Source of the DNA: Adiantum capillus-veneris
Taxonomy: Eukaryota > Streptophyta > Polypodiopsida > Polypodiales > Pteridaceae
DNA length: 64,000 nt
Assembly: GCA_014529385.2 (NCBI GenBank)
Contig: CM043968.1
Location: 23,193,013-23,257,012 of the forward strand
Reading direction: 5' to 3'
Of this stretch, positions 10,546 through 22,840 are shown in pieces. A model generated the notes under the pieces. That model was not told where the DNA came from, searched no databases, and saw only the letters and a program-made list of their open reading frames with translations. Each line of letters opens with the position of its first letter. Position 1 is the stretch's first letter. Made by a program: the position numbers and the translations under genes.

Positions 10546-13162
10546 GGCCTTTAGTCATACATCTTCATCTCCATCAAACACACCAATCATATCATCTATT
10601 TCATCCATATTGGAGCATTCTGAAGCTATCTCCTATTCCATATCATAGGCATCGTCTACTTCCACATCTATAGCTTCATGGGTTTAAAAGACACCGTAAT
10701 ACTTTTGTGCTTCTCTTGAAGCAATGTTCATTGGCTTATGGATAAGTCTCATGTTGCAGAAAAGATAAACCAAATCAGAACAGCATGTTTAGGGTGAAGC
10801 CGGTTTCATTTCTTGGTATGCATAAAGTCAAAAGCCGACCAATTTCTCTCACAGCTTCCACTTGATGCTGCAATAGATAGAACCCTAATAGCAACATGTT
10901 GCAGCTCCACTTTCTCCCCACCATACTCCTTCCACCATAGAGACGCACTTCTGTGTGCAATGGCATCTATATGCCATGGATCCTAGAACATCCCAGTTCT
11001 ATTAGCATAATCAACTCACTAATGAAAAGTAGCTTTCCCATCCCCTTGTCCCTCTAGTTGAATGCAGACTATTTTGAAGTCACTCGTGACTTCTTTGTTG
11101 GCTGATTGTTGGTGCATTTGAAGTTTGGGATCTAATACAAATACAACACCATGCAACGGCGTATGCAATTGCACCCATCGCTTGTTGGCAGATGTGACTA
11201 TGGAAGCTTCGTCCTTTGCACCAAAGCCAGCATGCTCTCTTACTTTGTGTAATGCCTCTGACATATACCAATAAACTCGACCAAAGATGAAAGAGTCTTT
11301 GTTGACTATTCGCAAAAGATCTACAAATGGTTTGGCCAAGGTGACAATTATCTCTACATTGAGCCAAAAAACTTGCGAGTTCACAAGCTATGCACATCTT
11401 GTAGTTGTCTCTTGGTAGCTAGGATACTTGTTGAGCCAAGCATCCCATCATCTATCGGCTACTGTTTCAATCAAACAAGGCTTCACTTCTTGCAAGGTGG
11501 GAAGAACATAGTATGCGGTTGCAAACTTTGTCGCACGAAATGTATCCAAAGTTTTGCTGGGTGATTTTATTCAAAAAAGAGCATACAAAAATTGATGCTC
11601 TCTAATAAATTTCATCACATGATTTTCATTTAGGAGTGTTTGTTTTATGAAGGCCATTTTATTAATGTCTTTTAATAGAAAATTAAGAGTATGTGCGGCA
11701 CATGGCACCCAAGTAAACTCTGGGTACTTAACTTGGATAGCCCTCCCTACAACCTTGTAATTGGATGCATTATCTGTGACAATTGCAGTCACATTCTTTG
11801 GCCCACCTACCTTTTCTACAGCGCGCTCATATATCCTTGCTAGATAATCATTGGTCTTCTCTTTTAAAGAGGTGTCAATGGCTTCTACAAGCATAGACAC
11901 TCTAGGGTTGATAAGCATCACATTGATGAGCGGCTTCTTCTGACAGTTGGTCCATCCAACGAACGCTATGGTGCTACCATATGTAGGAACAAAGTCCACC
12001 ACTGTGCGCTTGAGAATGGCTTCAGTACTGTCTTTCACTTTATCTAGATACTCTGTGTGGATCTTATTATAATCAAGAAGCACAAACCCTTTTTGGTTGT
12101 GCTCATTAAAGCATCTTGAAATATGGGGTTGTGCATAGCATTGAATGGTATACCACACACCACAAAATCTTGCATCCATTTCAAGTGAAACTCAAGCAAC
12201 CATTGCCTATTTATCACTTCATACAGTGTTTGGCCATTGGATGATGCTTTATTAACTTTATTTGAGCTAGGATTTGCAACTGCTAACGTTGAAGCATGTC
12301 CATGAAAAGGAGGTGACTCAAGAGTGTGATCATTTGCTTCCGCAGACACATGCTCTGTCCTCTCATTGACAAGAGACATTTCAACATCCGTTGCAACTTG
12401 TTTGACATTAGCACTTTTATTTTTAGTTGCAAGAATTTTCTCTACTATGCGACCATACTTTGGCAATCTAGCATGAATATCTCTTAGCGGAGCCGTATAG
12501 TCGGATACATTACCAAGGACATTAAACAAATGCTCTTTGATTGTGGTTGCATTACCATTGACCTCATGGCTCTGCAGGTCTTCCATTTCAATCGAGATGT
12601 ATTCTTTCGAGCATGCAGCTTGTGGACATAACTCCACTCATGTCCTTTCACCATGCTGACAGATAAATTTAAACTGCCAGATCAACAAATCCACTTGTCA
12701 ATTTTGAGGTCAAAATTAATTCAAAGCAAAAAATTTCACAAGCAATGCTCTATCAATATAGTGATCAAAATCTGTCCACATTATCAATCAGACTCGTGCT
12801 ACATTATCAATTAACAATAAACAATGATAATTTTATCATTCTTCAATAAAATCATGTCAATCAAATTATATTTTCATGCGCTAAATAACTTTATCACTTC
12901 AAACAAAACATTTCAATCACAATGCTCACATTGCACTATATCGATTCATCTAAAGTGCAAGCTTTTGGATTTCACACATTACAATAATCGATAATCTTAA
13001 TCACTTATTTAAAACAATACAAACAAAACTCATCATCATGTTGCACTATATCGATTTATCTAAAATGCAAGTTTACCACTTTCACACATTACGATAATCA
13101 ATAATATTGATCAACTCTTGCAATTGATTCTCATTGGAACATGAGGATTAATTGCAAACCTT
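10546..13162 (-). mobile_element. hAT transposon copy A, broken transposase
   Basis: Minus-strand hAT copy; the limits given are those shared with copy B at 33-47 kb. N-terminal BED-like half finger (GNATTIKEHLFNVLG) at about 12,550-12,500. DUF659 domain at about 12,140-11,670, with GFVLLDYNKIHTEYLDKVKD, VTAIVTDNASNYK and WVPCAAHTLNFLLKDI. C-terminal hAT dimerisation block with SSGSCERNWSAFDFMHTKK at about 10,860-10,800. A frameshift near 12,085 separates the first two parts, and further breaks separate the rest. Copy B keeps the frame open across the 12,085 position. Sequence to the right (12,900-13,110) has an internal ~115 bp duplication (TTGCACTATATCGATT...). Terminal inverted repeats were not found, so the true ends may lie further out, perhaps near 13,680. 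Confidence 0.88.
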
Positions 13163-13869
13163 GACGATTGTCATATCTATCTGAAGTGCAAACACGAAGT
13201 TCTCACAAACCACGGTAGATCTTTGAAAGCTTATCTATCTGTAGTTGTTGCACATATACGATCAGACAGTATAATAAATGTAGCAATCCAAATAAAGATA
13301 ATGTAATAACAATGTATTTGGACATGAGATTCCTAGATTTTGATTTTAGTGAGAGCATAGTATGATGGCTCTACATAGGACAAAAAAGTTTCTATGCATG
13401 AGGTGAGAAAGATCTGCATGTTAAAATCAAACCTACCTAAATAAAAACGACCTCTATTCTATTATATTTTGGAGACGGATAACCTCTTGTGAGAGTACAC
13501 TCTGCACACAACGGAAATCTCTAAATTATATGACTAATTCACTTCCACATGTTAGTAAACTGAGCACGTAGCAAGTGACTCCTAAAAAATAAACACCCTG
13601 TATGAGTAAGAGTTTGAGCTAGCTCTACACAACATACAAAGCTTACATAATTTGAGCCTAAGAAAAAGAATCAATCAAATTTAAAAAATTCATTAAAGTG
13701 ATTTTAATCAAAATGTTTTAAAACTATTTTAAATTACAATAATTTTTGAATTAAAGAAATTTTCATTTTTTTTAGTCTACTATTGACATAGAATACCCTT
13801 TGTGATAAATACTAGTCTCAACAAGGCGCGCTACCGCTATATATACTTTTTTTATCAATATATTCTTCG
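13163..13869. other. probable hAT subterminal region and AT-rich DNA
   Basis: Repeats of the type CTGCACACAACGG / CTGAGCACGTAGC / CTCTACACAACAT about 60 bp apart (13,490-13,680) resemble the ~61 bp units beside hAT copy C. No gene seen. The last 150 bp are AT-rich. Confidence 0.45.
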
Positions 13870-14140
13870 ATGAATGCAGGTGAAGGAACTAGTCAACAAC
13901 CACAGCTTCTACAAAGGCCAAATGCAGCAAGACCACTTATACAAGGAGTGGAAGGAGTTCCACCTTTGCCAAATCCAAATGTGCATGTGGTAGGGGTGAC
14001 AAATTCAAATGAGGTGGACATGGAAGGTAAGGAAAAAGAAGGAGTCATGTTACAAAGTGACCATGGAGGATGAGAGAAGAAGGCGAAGGAGACCAAGGAA
14101 GCCAAAAGGACTTGACGTTGTATCAACCTCCAGGACATGG
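13870..14140 (+). mobile_element. gag fragment of the Tat-like gypsy family
   Basis: The translation matches the spacer region after the zinc knuckle in the element at 17-30 kb (GVEGVPPLPNPNVHVV, TNSNEVDME, QSDHG). The DNA is similar to 22,370-22,700, with the right part shortened. It is an isolated, broken fragment with no LTR next to it, and shows that another copy of the family once sat here. Confidence 0.9.
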
Positions 14141-14444
14141 TGTGTCAATGATGAAGTATTGGGCGCTCCTGATGTATACAATGACACCCAGCTTCCCTAA
14201 ACAAATACTCAAAGAACTTGTATGGTCCAAAGATTGGAGATTAAGCAAACCCTTCCTAAAGGAGGCACCAAATACAGGACTTGGGTAAGCTTGATGCTAC
14301 TGATGTACTAGCTGTTGATGATAATTAAGGTTTTATTGTTGCCGATGTTGCTGTTGTTGATCTTGTTGCTGCAGATTGACAATGATAGTGCTGATGAAGA
14401 TATGCGCTACTATATGTGTCTGTAACTAGCGAGAGATCCACGAC

Positions 14445-14504
<60 letters not shown>

Positions 14505-15229
14505 GTGTGTGTGTGTGTGTGTGTGTGCGTGCCAAGAGTGCACTGCCTGAAGCTAGCCGAACACACAAAATGTTGCCACGTGGCCAGGGGGAGGGGCTAC
14601 AATCAATATAGTTTCTGATAAATAGTACAATCCCAAGTAAAAACATACCAAGATATGCTACTATGCAAGCCAATATGCTAGAGCCAACGCACGAAGAACT
14701 ATAGTGAGAGCATCAGATTGTAAGCCATAAACGATTCATGTCGCAAAAGTCATTAACATGTGTGTTGTTTTCCTATCCTCCACAACTTTAGAGAGACACG
14801 ATCCTATACAGTCAAGACAAAAACCTAAACTTCTTGAGCTTCTTTCAAGCCCACTGCCCCAATGGCCAATAATGTTATTCCAACAACCTTGAAAGCCCAT
14901 ACTTGCAACAACTCAATTTTCAACTTCCCTTTGAGGAGAATGAAAAACATCCCCATAGTGCTCCAACAATGGCACTCTCTTCTTAATGTATAATGACACC
15001 CAACCATCAAACATGGCCATGCATTAAATGTCATTATCTCAAAAAAAAACCCTTTGCAAAGCCGTTGCAACACTCCCCGAATTCCCAAATTAGCTAGCAC
15101 AGGAAGCTAAGGCTGAGATTCATTCAAGCCCAATGCCCAAAATATAGGCTATAAGAACGTGCTATTGATCAGGCTTTTGGTGTTGCACAAAGAAGAGATA
15201 GTTAATAACAATGTTGCTACGTCTTCCAA
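14141..15229. other. unassigned stretch with a compound microsatellite
   Basis: Contains about (CT)26 at 14,451-14,502 followed directly by about (GT)12 at 14,504-14,527. Frames across it are read from the microsatellite and carry no signal. A minus-strand frame at 14,825-15,100 has no motif I recognise. Confidence 0.6.
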
Positions 15230-15720
15230 CATTCCTTTTTCAGGTAGCAAACCGGTTGTGAAAATGCCTCCCATACTATAGCAATGCATGTGAAAAGTGT
15301 GCTCAAAAAGGAAATGAAAAGTTAGTTTGTAGAAATTTCACAGTTGGTGATCATCTGATCAATGAGTATTCTATGCTAAAGGCCAAACAGGCACATAAGA
15401 AAGAAAGTGAATTTTCTTCAAATGGCGCCATTGTAGGAGTCTACAATTCTATTGTTGATGCAAAATGGCATTTAGTGTGTAGTGTTAGTACAACCCTTTT
15501 GTCCTTGATGCATGCATGATTGAGGTTGCAAATTCACATGTCTGGTATTTTGACAGTGGTGCTACAAAGCACATTATATCTCGTCATGACTTATTCACTT
15601 TTCTTGATGTTGTTTCTAATGGGAATACTATCACTTGTGCCAACAATGCCTCTTATCTAGTTTAGGAACTCAAAAAGATTATACTCACTGTAGCTAATGG
15701 CAATTCCATAGTTGCATTGC
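15230..15720 (+). mobile_element. Ty1/copia gag-protease fragment
   Basis: The translation contains WYFDSGATKHI, the diagnostic start of copia protease, at about 15,542-15,575. Before it is a CEKCAQKGN block that may be the tail of a gag zinc knuckle. No LTR could be paired with it. It is a broken relic of a few hundred bases. Confidence 0.8.
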
Positions 15721-17126
15721 ATTCATACGCCCGAATTAAAAAAAAAAGTATAAAACGTCATTATACGCCAAAATCTCGAATAATCATCAAATATCTTTCG
15801 ATTGAAAGATATTTTGATCGAAAGATATTTCAATGAAAAGACCACCTATATAAAGATCGCCGGTTTTGGTCGAAACTAGAGACTGTAGTTGAGAGTGAAA
15901 TAGACAAGTGGAGTTTATTGAGGTATAATTTTAAAGTTGTTTCCATTTGTTCTAACTTGTTTTTGTGTGTTGCCAGACTCGTATGGTGCAGTAGTTTTTC
16001 TCTCACCACAGAGTTGGCTTGCAAGTTATAGAACACTTTGTGGTGTGTAGCCATCCGGCTCACTCCAGAAGTTAGTAGAAACTAATCTCTTTTCTCGTGC
16101 TCTGCAGCCACTTGACTCATTGAAGAGAAGGGTTTTAGGACAGACTTAGATTCTCACTCGTATGGTGCAGTAGTCTATCTCTCACCATAGGGCCGAGTTA
16201 GAATTTAGTGGTCGACTTGTGGAGTGCAGTAGGCATGATGCTACACCTCTCACTTCAGAGTGACCTATAGATTTCTCAATTTAGAATCAACTCAAATCAT
16301 CGTTCATATCACGTAGAAATGCAAGAATTCTGCTTGTCAAACAGAGAGTGGAGAGATGCAGAGTTAATGTTCTCTTCATCTCTCTGTGATGCATTGTTTA
16401 CTCTTGAGCTTTGAACTCCAAAGACATATCATTGTTCATTACTAGATGACATGGTGTCATTTTGGATGTAGATACATACGATATTTGGCCTACATCTAAG
16501 ATTGTTAAGTTGTTGGCTGAAGTTTGTGTTGTGAGTTTCACACACTTTGTTTGTCTACCTAAGAGTGGAGAGATGCATACCTATGCCCTCTTCATCTTAG
16601 CATGACATGCCTTGCCCTTCTACTTTTTGATCCGTAGATACGCCACTCATTAGTAGATGACTTAGTGTTGTCTTGGATGTAAATATGTGCAATGTTTGAC
16701 CACAACCTAAGATTCTTAAACTGTCCACTGATGGTTGTGATGTGTGTTCCACACACTTCATTAGGGATTTGATTGATTAAACTATCAACATTACAACAAC
16801 GTTCAAGGCTTGTGTTGATCATACCTCACACAAGCTGGGTTGTTTGCATATATGTTGTGATCGTTTATGTGTATAATGTAACGCACATAACAGGGTCTAG
16901 TTCTTGTGGGTGATGAGCATCCCTCACACTCCTGGCCTATTAACCTCTCTCCATCTCTCTCTTTGTGTGTTCTCCACTCTACTATACAATGTATGGATTG
17001 CAATCATAATATATCGTTGTTTGCTTTGAATTATGTCAATTGTGTATGGATTAAGATCATGACATGATTTTGATAGTTTCCCCTCACCTTTGACAACATT
17101 TATGTTTTCTAATTCTATCTTGCAAA
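15721..17126 (+). promoter_or_regulatory. promoter-like region and repeat-bearing leader
   Basis: Starts with a hairpin: AAATATCTTTCGATT at about 15,789-15,803 and its near reverse complement at about 15,817-15,830. A TATA box (CTATATAAAG) follows at 15,846-15,855. Downstream are repeated blocks with TATGGTGCAGTAG and CTCTCACC at about 15,980 and 16,160, and a weaker copy near 16,215. A diverged tandem duplication of about 235 bp follows (units near 16,325-16,555 and 16,560-16,790, both with GAGTGGAGAGATGCA and ending with TTCACACACTT or TTCCACACACTT). The region ends at the ATG of the kinase-like gene. It could be that gene's own leader or the LTR and leader of an unrecognised element. Confidence 0.5.
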
Positions 17127-17154
17127 TATGGGGGATACTAAGTTGGCAAAACAT

Positions 17155-19535
17155 TGATAGCCGTTTTTCGGCTCTCTGTAATTGCCATAGTGAGTTATCT
17201 CACCCTATCAAATCACTCAAACACTATGGTTACCCTCACCCTTTCACTGTATATAGGTGTGTGTGAGTTAGGGGACTTTTCCCATATCTCCTTACTGAAA
17301 TAAAAAACCCTCAATTAGCTAGTCATTGGGCTAGTTGAGCCAAAAAAATTAAAAAAAATTAAAAAATATAATTATATTATGGCTCATGCGTATGTAAATA
17401 TTTCTTTGTATATAGGGTCTAAATAAAAGATTTTTTCATAATTATTTTGGTATTTATTTAAATATTTCTACCTAGGTGTGTGTTATTTATGCTCTGTACA
17501 TTGCCTCACCATTACCACAATTTTTCTTACCATTTTTCATACTCTTTATTCCATATAAAAATATTTTCATGTAAGCTTCTCTTATATTTGGTGTAACTCC
17601 ACCCCAACAAAAATCCAAAAAAACTAGTTTTATTTATGTGTATATTTTTTCACTATTGTGATTTTTCCCTTCCTACATCTATTTTGTTTTTTTTCTAAAA
17701 AATTAGAACACCAAAAATACTTATCTTTTTATGGTAGCCTCAGAATGAGAGAGATTTCTTTTGACCCCTTTATATTTTTTCCACTTATATTATTTATATT
17801 TGACATGTACATATTTTTTAGACCCCTCAATATTTGATTTTCTTAGTTGTACTATTCACTTATATCATGATCTCAACAATATCTTCAATTATAGACCTAC
17901 CAAATAAAGTCAAGGGTAGGGGGCATGCATACATGCACTATGGAGGGCTCACTCTTGGAGGTATTCAAAAGAATCATCCGAAGAAGGACCCCACAAGGAC
18001 TTTGTGCAGTGGAAAAACATAGTCTGTTTTGCTGAATTTTTAAAGTTCACTTGCTCTTCGAATTTGAAAAGGTGATACAAACAAAATTTGTAGCTCGTGG
18101 GCTGAACTTTAGCCTCAAATTTTTTCATATTGTTTTGAGCTACGAGCTGTGAGCTATGATTTTATTAGTGGACCCCAGTTTTCCCATGCTATGCAGCCAC
18201 ACTCTCTCTTTCACTTTATCATTTTCCTCTTTCACACACACTTCTCCACTCATCATCCCCACCTCTCTCACCACTCCTCTCTACACCCTACTCACCTTCT
18301 CCTCAACCTTGAAGAATAACAGAAACCATGGTGAACTCATACCTCCCACACACAATTCCATTCCAAAATTGACCACCTAGTCTCATTTTTCCTCCTCCAA
18401 ATTACCCATATCTATCAAAAAACCACAAAATTTAGCCTCTTCTCTTAAAATACAGCATCATGGTGGTTGATTACTCAGCTTCAATTACCTTGTCTCTCAA
18501 GGAAGGTCAAGAGTGGAGAAAAAATGTATCGTCAAAGCTAGTGGACCGTCAACAAGCGTCAAAATTGGCCCTACTCAAGACACTTGGAGCATCAACCTTG
18601 TAAGAAATCCACCTTTTCTTACCTCTTAAGAGTTTTTCTTCCTTATTTGTATCCTACATGGATACTCCCATTGTAAATATCCAATTCCATTTGTAAATTA
18701 ATACTAACTCTACTAACACTAACCCACTATGAAAAGTCCTATCACCTCCATTTCTCTCCTCTCTCTTTCCCCACCAACTTCTTGATAATTCCAAGCAAAA
18801 GAAATTAGGTAAATTGCTGAAAATCTAAACCAACCATGGTTAGAGGAGTAACCCTAGCCTTCAAAATTGCTATAAAAGGAGGGTGTAGCTAGCACAAAAA
18901 AAGAGAAGAAAGAGCACTATGCTATAGCTTGAGAAGCCAAGCTCAACCTCTTGAGAAGGAGCTCTTGAGTGGAATCTCATTGGCATTAGGCATATGTATG
19001 TGTTGTATTAGGGGTGATTAGCAAGGGAACTCTTTGCCATTGTAAGAGAGAGTGATCATTAAATTGAGAGTAGGAAATCTATCATTTCTCCTACTAGTGT
19101 AAGCCCAACATTTGCTGAAGCAAGGAGGGTGAATTTGGACTAAGCATGGATACCTTGTCTCCCTTCCAACGTGAAGTCATGGACAATAATGATGTGTAAG
19201 TGTCTTGGTGTTTTATTTAAGTTCTTGATAGCTTGTCTCCGGGTATTGTTATCAATTTAGCCATAAATCCCACATGCTGTAAGAGGGCGACAGGGTGGAG
19301 AGGACTCCCTTGGCCTTAAGACAGTGATTGGGGTGGCTTTTTTCTTGTGATGTGTTGTGGTGTAATTTACTCAGGCTATGTTGAACAAATACTAATCTCA
19401 CTTTGATTGTTCATGACAAATTTGTAAGAAGGCATTAGTGCAACAAGCACCCCCTTCCCCCTTCTCTCTCTTTCTTACATATATATATTTATGTTTGCTT
19501 GATCATTAACGATACACTTCAAAGCAGCCCAAGCA

Positions 19536-19621
<86 letters not shown>

Positions 19622-19878
19622 TTAGTGTGTGAGAGTGTTCCATTGGTGTTAGGGTTAGTGTGAATTCCTTGCTTGTTTGTGGGTTGCTCTAACGATTCTC
19701 CTCTTTTGCGTCCTAGTTCGCTCTTAAACTAGGTGGTGCCCCTTGTGTAGTTGGGATTTGGCTGGGGGTTTGTTGTTTTGGTTTGTGTTGTGTTGTGCCC
19801 CAGCCCCATTGAGCAGCACGGGAGCTTTGAAGGGTGTCTAGAGGTTGATCTTCTTGTTGCCCGCCCCGGACCGCTTCA
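17155..19878 (+). repeat. 5' LTR of the Tat-like element
   Basis: Begins TGATAGCCG and ends CCGCTTCA; pairs with 26,832-29,591. It is 2,724 bp, long for a gypsy LTR. The TATA box TATAAAAG is at 18,871-18,878, so U3 is about 1.7 kb. A CT microsatellite lies at 19,540-19,618, inside the part expected to be transcribed. A pyrimidine-rich stretch (18,180-18,310), the start of an ORF-like segment at about 18,460 and a TATA-driven tail give the LTR an unusually gene-like look. Confidence 0.93.
18871..18878 (+). promoter_or_regulatory. TATA box of the 5' LTR
   Basis: TATAAAAG in a locally conserved context (TTGCTATAAAAGGAGGG), repeated identically in the 3' LTR at 28,548-28,555. Transcription would begin about 30 bp further on. 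Confidence 0.7.
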
Positions 19879-19881
19879 AAT

Positions 19882-19898
19882 TGGTGCCCCCACTGAGG
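19882..19898 (+). other. primer-binding site of the Tat-like element
   Basis: TGGTGCCCCCACTGAGG starts three bases after the 5' LTR. The TGG start matches the CCA end of a tRNA, as expected. I could not name the cognate tRNA. Confidence 0.7.
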
Positions 19899-19957
19899 AA
19901 AACAACTCGTGTATGTTTTTGTGTAGGATCAACTTTTAGCATAGTCAAGTAGTTTGC

Positions 19958-20410
19958 ATGAATCACGAGAGTTTGTATGATCCTTTCATTCCCATTGCAA
20001 GGCAAAAGATACACATAATTGTTAGTACTAAGTTGCAATTTCAACGGGTAATTCGTAGGATTTTAGGTCCTCTTAGGTTAGTCGAGATAAACACTTCGGT
20101 AAATCCTTTTATTTTGCCTCTCATTAGGTACGATATTAGCTTGGAAGTCTATATTTTTGTTTTATTTTAAGCATTAGGACATGCATAGGCCATGGATAAT
20201 GGCTCAGGAATAGAGGTTTTTCCCTTTCATTTTACTCCACACATTAGAATAAACGTTGCAATTAGTAGAAAGATCCATTTTCAACAACGAATGGTGTTCA
20301 TGTTTGGTGCCCAAAGAGTAGGAGAAATTCTTGCATCACAAAACCCTGTCATTCTACCTCTCATCAGCTACCACACTTCTTTTGATGTACATGTGTTCAT
20401 TTTATTTTAA
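19958..20410 (+). CDS. leader ORF pair A1/A2 of the Tat-like element
   Basis: Two small ORFs of 70 and 72 codons, 19,958-20,170 and 20,192-20,410, lie in tandem 21 bp apart. They are related to each other: both end in a block of the form NPxILPLIxYxxSxxVxxFxLF, and both share an IHxxV/IRxNV start region and an FQ(R)xV block. This makes chance ORFs unlikely. I do not recognise the family. They precede the B pair and gag in the transcribed leader. Extra ORFs upstream of gag are known in some Tat/Ogre elements, but a duplicated pair like this is not one I know. Confidence 0.6.
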
Positions 20411-20444
20411 AATGAAGTGCAGCCCGGCAAAATAGTGTGTATGT

Positions 20445-21432
20445 TTGTTTTTTCTTTGTCCAAGTTGTTACAAGAAACAAAAAACGATCATTTGTTCTAA
20501 CAAGGAATGTGTGTGCAGTGAAAGTTCAATCCTTAGAGATCTAGCTCTATTACCAATTGAGTTGCAGGAGCAAGTAGTAAGGCGTCTCCCTCATAACAAG
20601 AGAGTGGTGAAGTTAAGACGAAAGGTTCTACGCGTGGATTCCATGTTCCTCTTGTTGTTGGGCACTAAGGAAGACCGCGCATTCATCCAACTAGTGTGTG
20701 CCCTAAGATTGGTAAATAGAGTGAAATTTGGCGTTTGGCGAGTGCATTTCACCATTGAGGAAGACTCTTCAGGAAACTTGCGGCCAGAGTTCATGCTTCA
20801 TAGACTCACATTTGGTGAATTTTTCCCTCATTTGCGTCTTATTAATAGTCTTCCTTTCGCTTTCAACAAAGGAGATAGGGAGCTATTCAGAGCTTGTCTT
20901 AATAAAGAGAGCATAGAGAAGATTGCAAATTTGTATAAATTCTCATCCTTCTCTACTTTCTATGACACTTTGTTCATAGAGACATTGTAAATCTTTGTAT
21001 GCTTTTGAATGATTTAACCATAATCCTAAGGAGTTTTTGTCCAGGAATTTTGTAGCACAAGTGGAGTCTTTAAATCTTGCAAACTGGATTGGACTTGATG
21101 AGGATGTTCTTTATGAAATTGTGAGAAGGTTGCCTCACTCCGACTGTGTGGAACTCGAAGGAAAGGAGCTCCTAGTCAATTGCTACTTTCTCACGGCCTT
21201 CGACGAGCATGAAGATCTAATTTTTATACAAACCGCTTGTGCGTTGGGAATTGTAGAGCAAGTGCAATTTATCACTTGGGACGTGGTTGCTCTTTTGGAT
21301 CCAGAAAATGAAGTTCTAGAGATTTCTGTTTATCGCCTTAGCTTTGAAGAATTTCAACCCTTCTTAGAGCTCATCAAGAGTCTACCTTTTGTTTTGATCA
21401 AACAAATCGAGACCTCATTGAAGCTTGGATAG
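20445..21432 (+). CDS. leader ORF pair B1/B2 of the Tat-like element
   Basis: Two ORFs, 20,445-20,990 (up to 181 codons) and 21,037-21,432 (up to 131 codons), are related to each other. Shared blocks are an LxxELxxxVVRRLPH-type start, a hydrophobic LLxxxxEDxxFIQxxCALxxVxxVxF centre and a YRLSFEEFQPFLELIKSLPF-type end. The start blocks recall the LPxEL...I...LP pattern of an F-box, but that is weak. B1 alone begins with a Cys cluster (CPSC, then CSNKECVC) that could bind zinc. B1 has no early ATG, and B2 is preceded by a TTTTTGTCCAG acceptor-like site, so splicing from the leader is conceivable. The true starts are unknown. Confidence 0.6.
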
Positions 21433-21543
21433 CTGAAGAAGAAAACCTAGAGTGGTATTTTCTTACTTCTTCATTTGCAGGCGAGTGGTTCTAAATCTCT
21501 ATTGTATCCCTTATTGTAACTCGTGTTGTAATCTTTCATAATA

Positions 21544-22840
21544 ATGGAGAGCCAACGCCAAATGTATGGATATCCTCTTTTCTTTGGAGAGCCTGGAGAG
21601 GATGCAGAATTATTTTTAGCAAATTTCAAGATGTCTTGCCGTATCAAGAGGATAGTAACCGATCAAGAACGTGTAGAAATGTTTGAGGTGGTCCTTAGGA
21701 AAGATGCTAGTACTTGGTTTGACTCTTTGCCTGAGGAAGTTAAGGGGAATTACACAGAAGTTTTGAATCGTTTTAAGAGATACTTCTTTGATCCCCAAAA
21801 CACTCAAAAACTATGGCAAGACATTGTTTCTCATAAGCAAAAAGACTTAGATGACTACTACTTGTACAAGCAAGAGTTTCTACGTCTTTGGGCTCTATGG
21901 ATACGAAATGTTGCTAACCCTGGTGATGGTGCAGAATTTTTAAAGAAGGAGAGGTCCATAGCCGGACTCTTTCCTAACCTTAAGGTAAAAGTTGAGGCGG
22001 GTGCACCTGCTACTTTTGATGCAGCTGAAACTAGGGCTGCTGAGAAGTATAGGAAACTCAAGTGCTTAAGGGGAGAGGTTCCAATAGAAGGTCTTAGACC
22101 CAAAGGTAAGTCACAAGCATCAACATCTAGGGAGCTTCCTGAGGTAACGGCTGAAGTGATTGAGAAGTTAAATGAATCTTTAAGCAGCCTGTCAATTCAC
22201 CTTGCACAAGTTGTAGGTCCAAAGGGACAAGCAAAGAAGTCAGAAGAGAGAGAGCCACGAACTAGGAGAGTCTTGCAATGTTGGAATTGCGGAGAGTCTG
22301 GACATGGGATGTATAATTGTCCTTGGCCCCGTGGAGAGCCAGGGAGACCTAACTTGAATTACCCAGTGATGAATGCAAGAGAAGGAGCTGGTCAACAACC
22401 AAGGCTTCTACAAAGGCCAAATGGACCAAGACCACCTCCACAAGGGGTAGAAGGAGTTCCACCTTTGCCAGATCCAAATGTGCATGTGGTAGAGGTGACA
22501 AATTCAAATGAGGTTGACATGGAAGCCAATGGCATTAAGCGTGGCCAAGGAAAAGGTAAAGAGAAAGAAGGAGTCACATCACAGAGTGACCATGGACAAG
22601 GCAAGAAGGCAAAGGAAACCAAGGAAACCAAGAGGACTCGACGTCGTATCAACCTCCAAGACTTCCCTCTTGGACATGGTATGGCTCCGTACAACTTGTT
22701 GGAAGACATGAGAGGTAAGGGTCCTGATATTTCATGGCCTCAATTTCTTGCATTATGTCCACAAGTTAGGAGGGATTTAACAAGGGCAGTTAGCACTAGG
22801 AGAAAGGTAAAAGAGAGTGTGCCTGTTGTAAAAATTGCAC
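21544..22840 (+). CDS. gag region of the Tat-like element
   Basis: Begins at an ATG with MESQRQMYGYPLFFGEPGED. The capsid-type retrotransposon gag domain (FDSLPEEVKGNYTEVLNRFK...; LRLWALW) spans roughly codons 20-130. A CCHC zinc knuckle (CWNCGESGHGMYNC) lies at about 22,278-22,319, followed by a Pro/Gly-rich and then a basic spacer. Gag forms the particle that packages element RNA. The relic at 13,870-14,140 matches the spacer. Fossil element; the right limit is approximate because the region runs on into pol. Confidence 0.88.
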
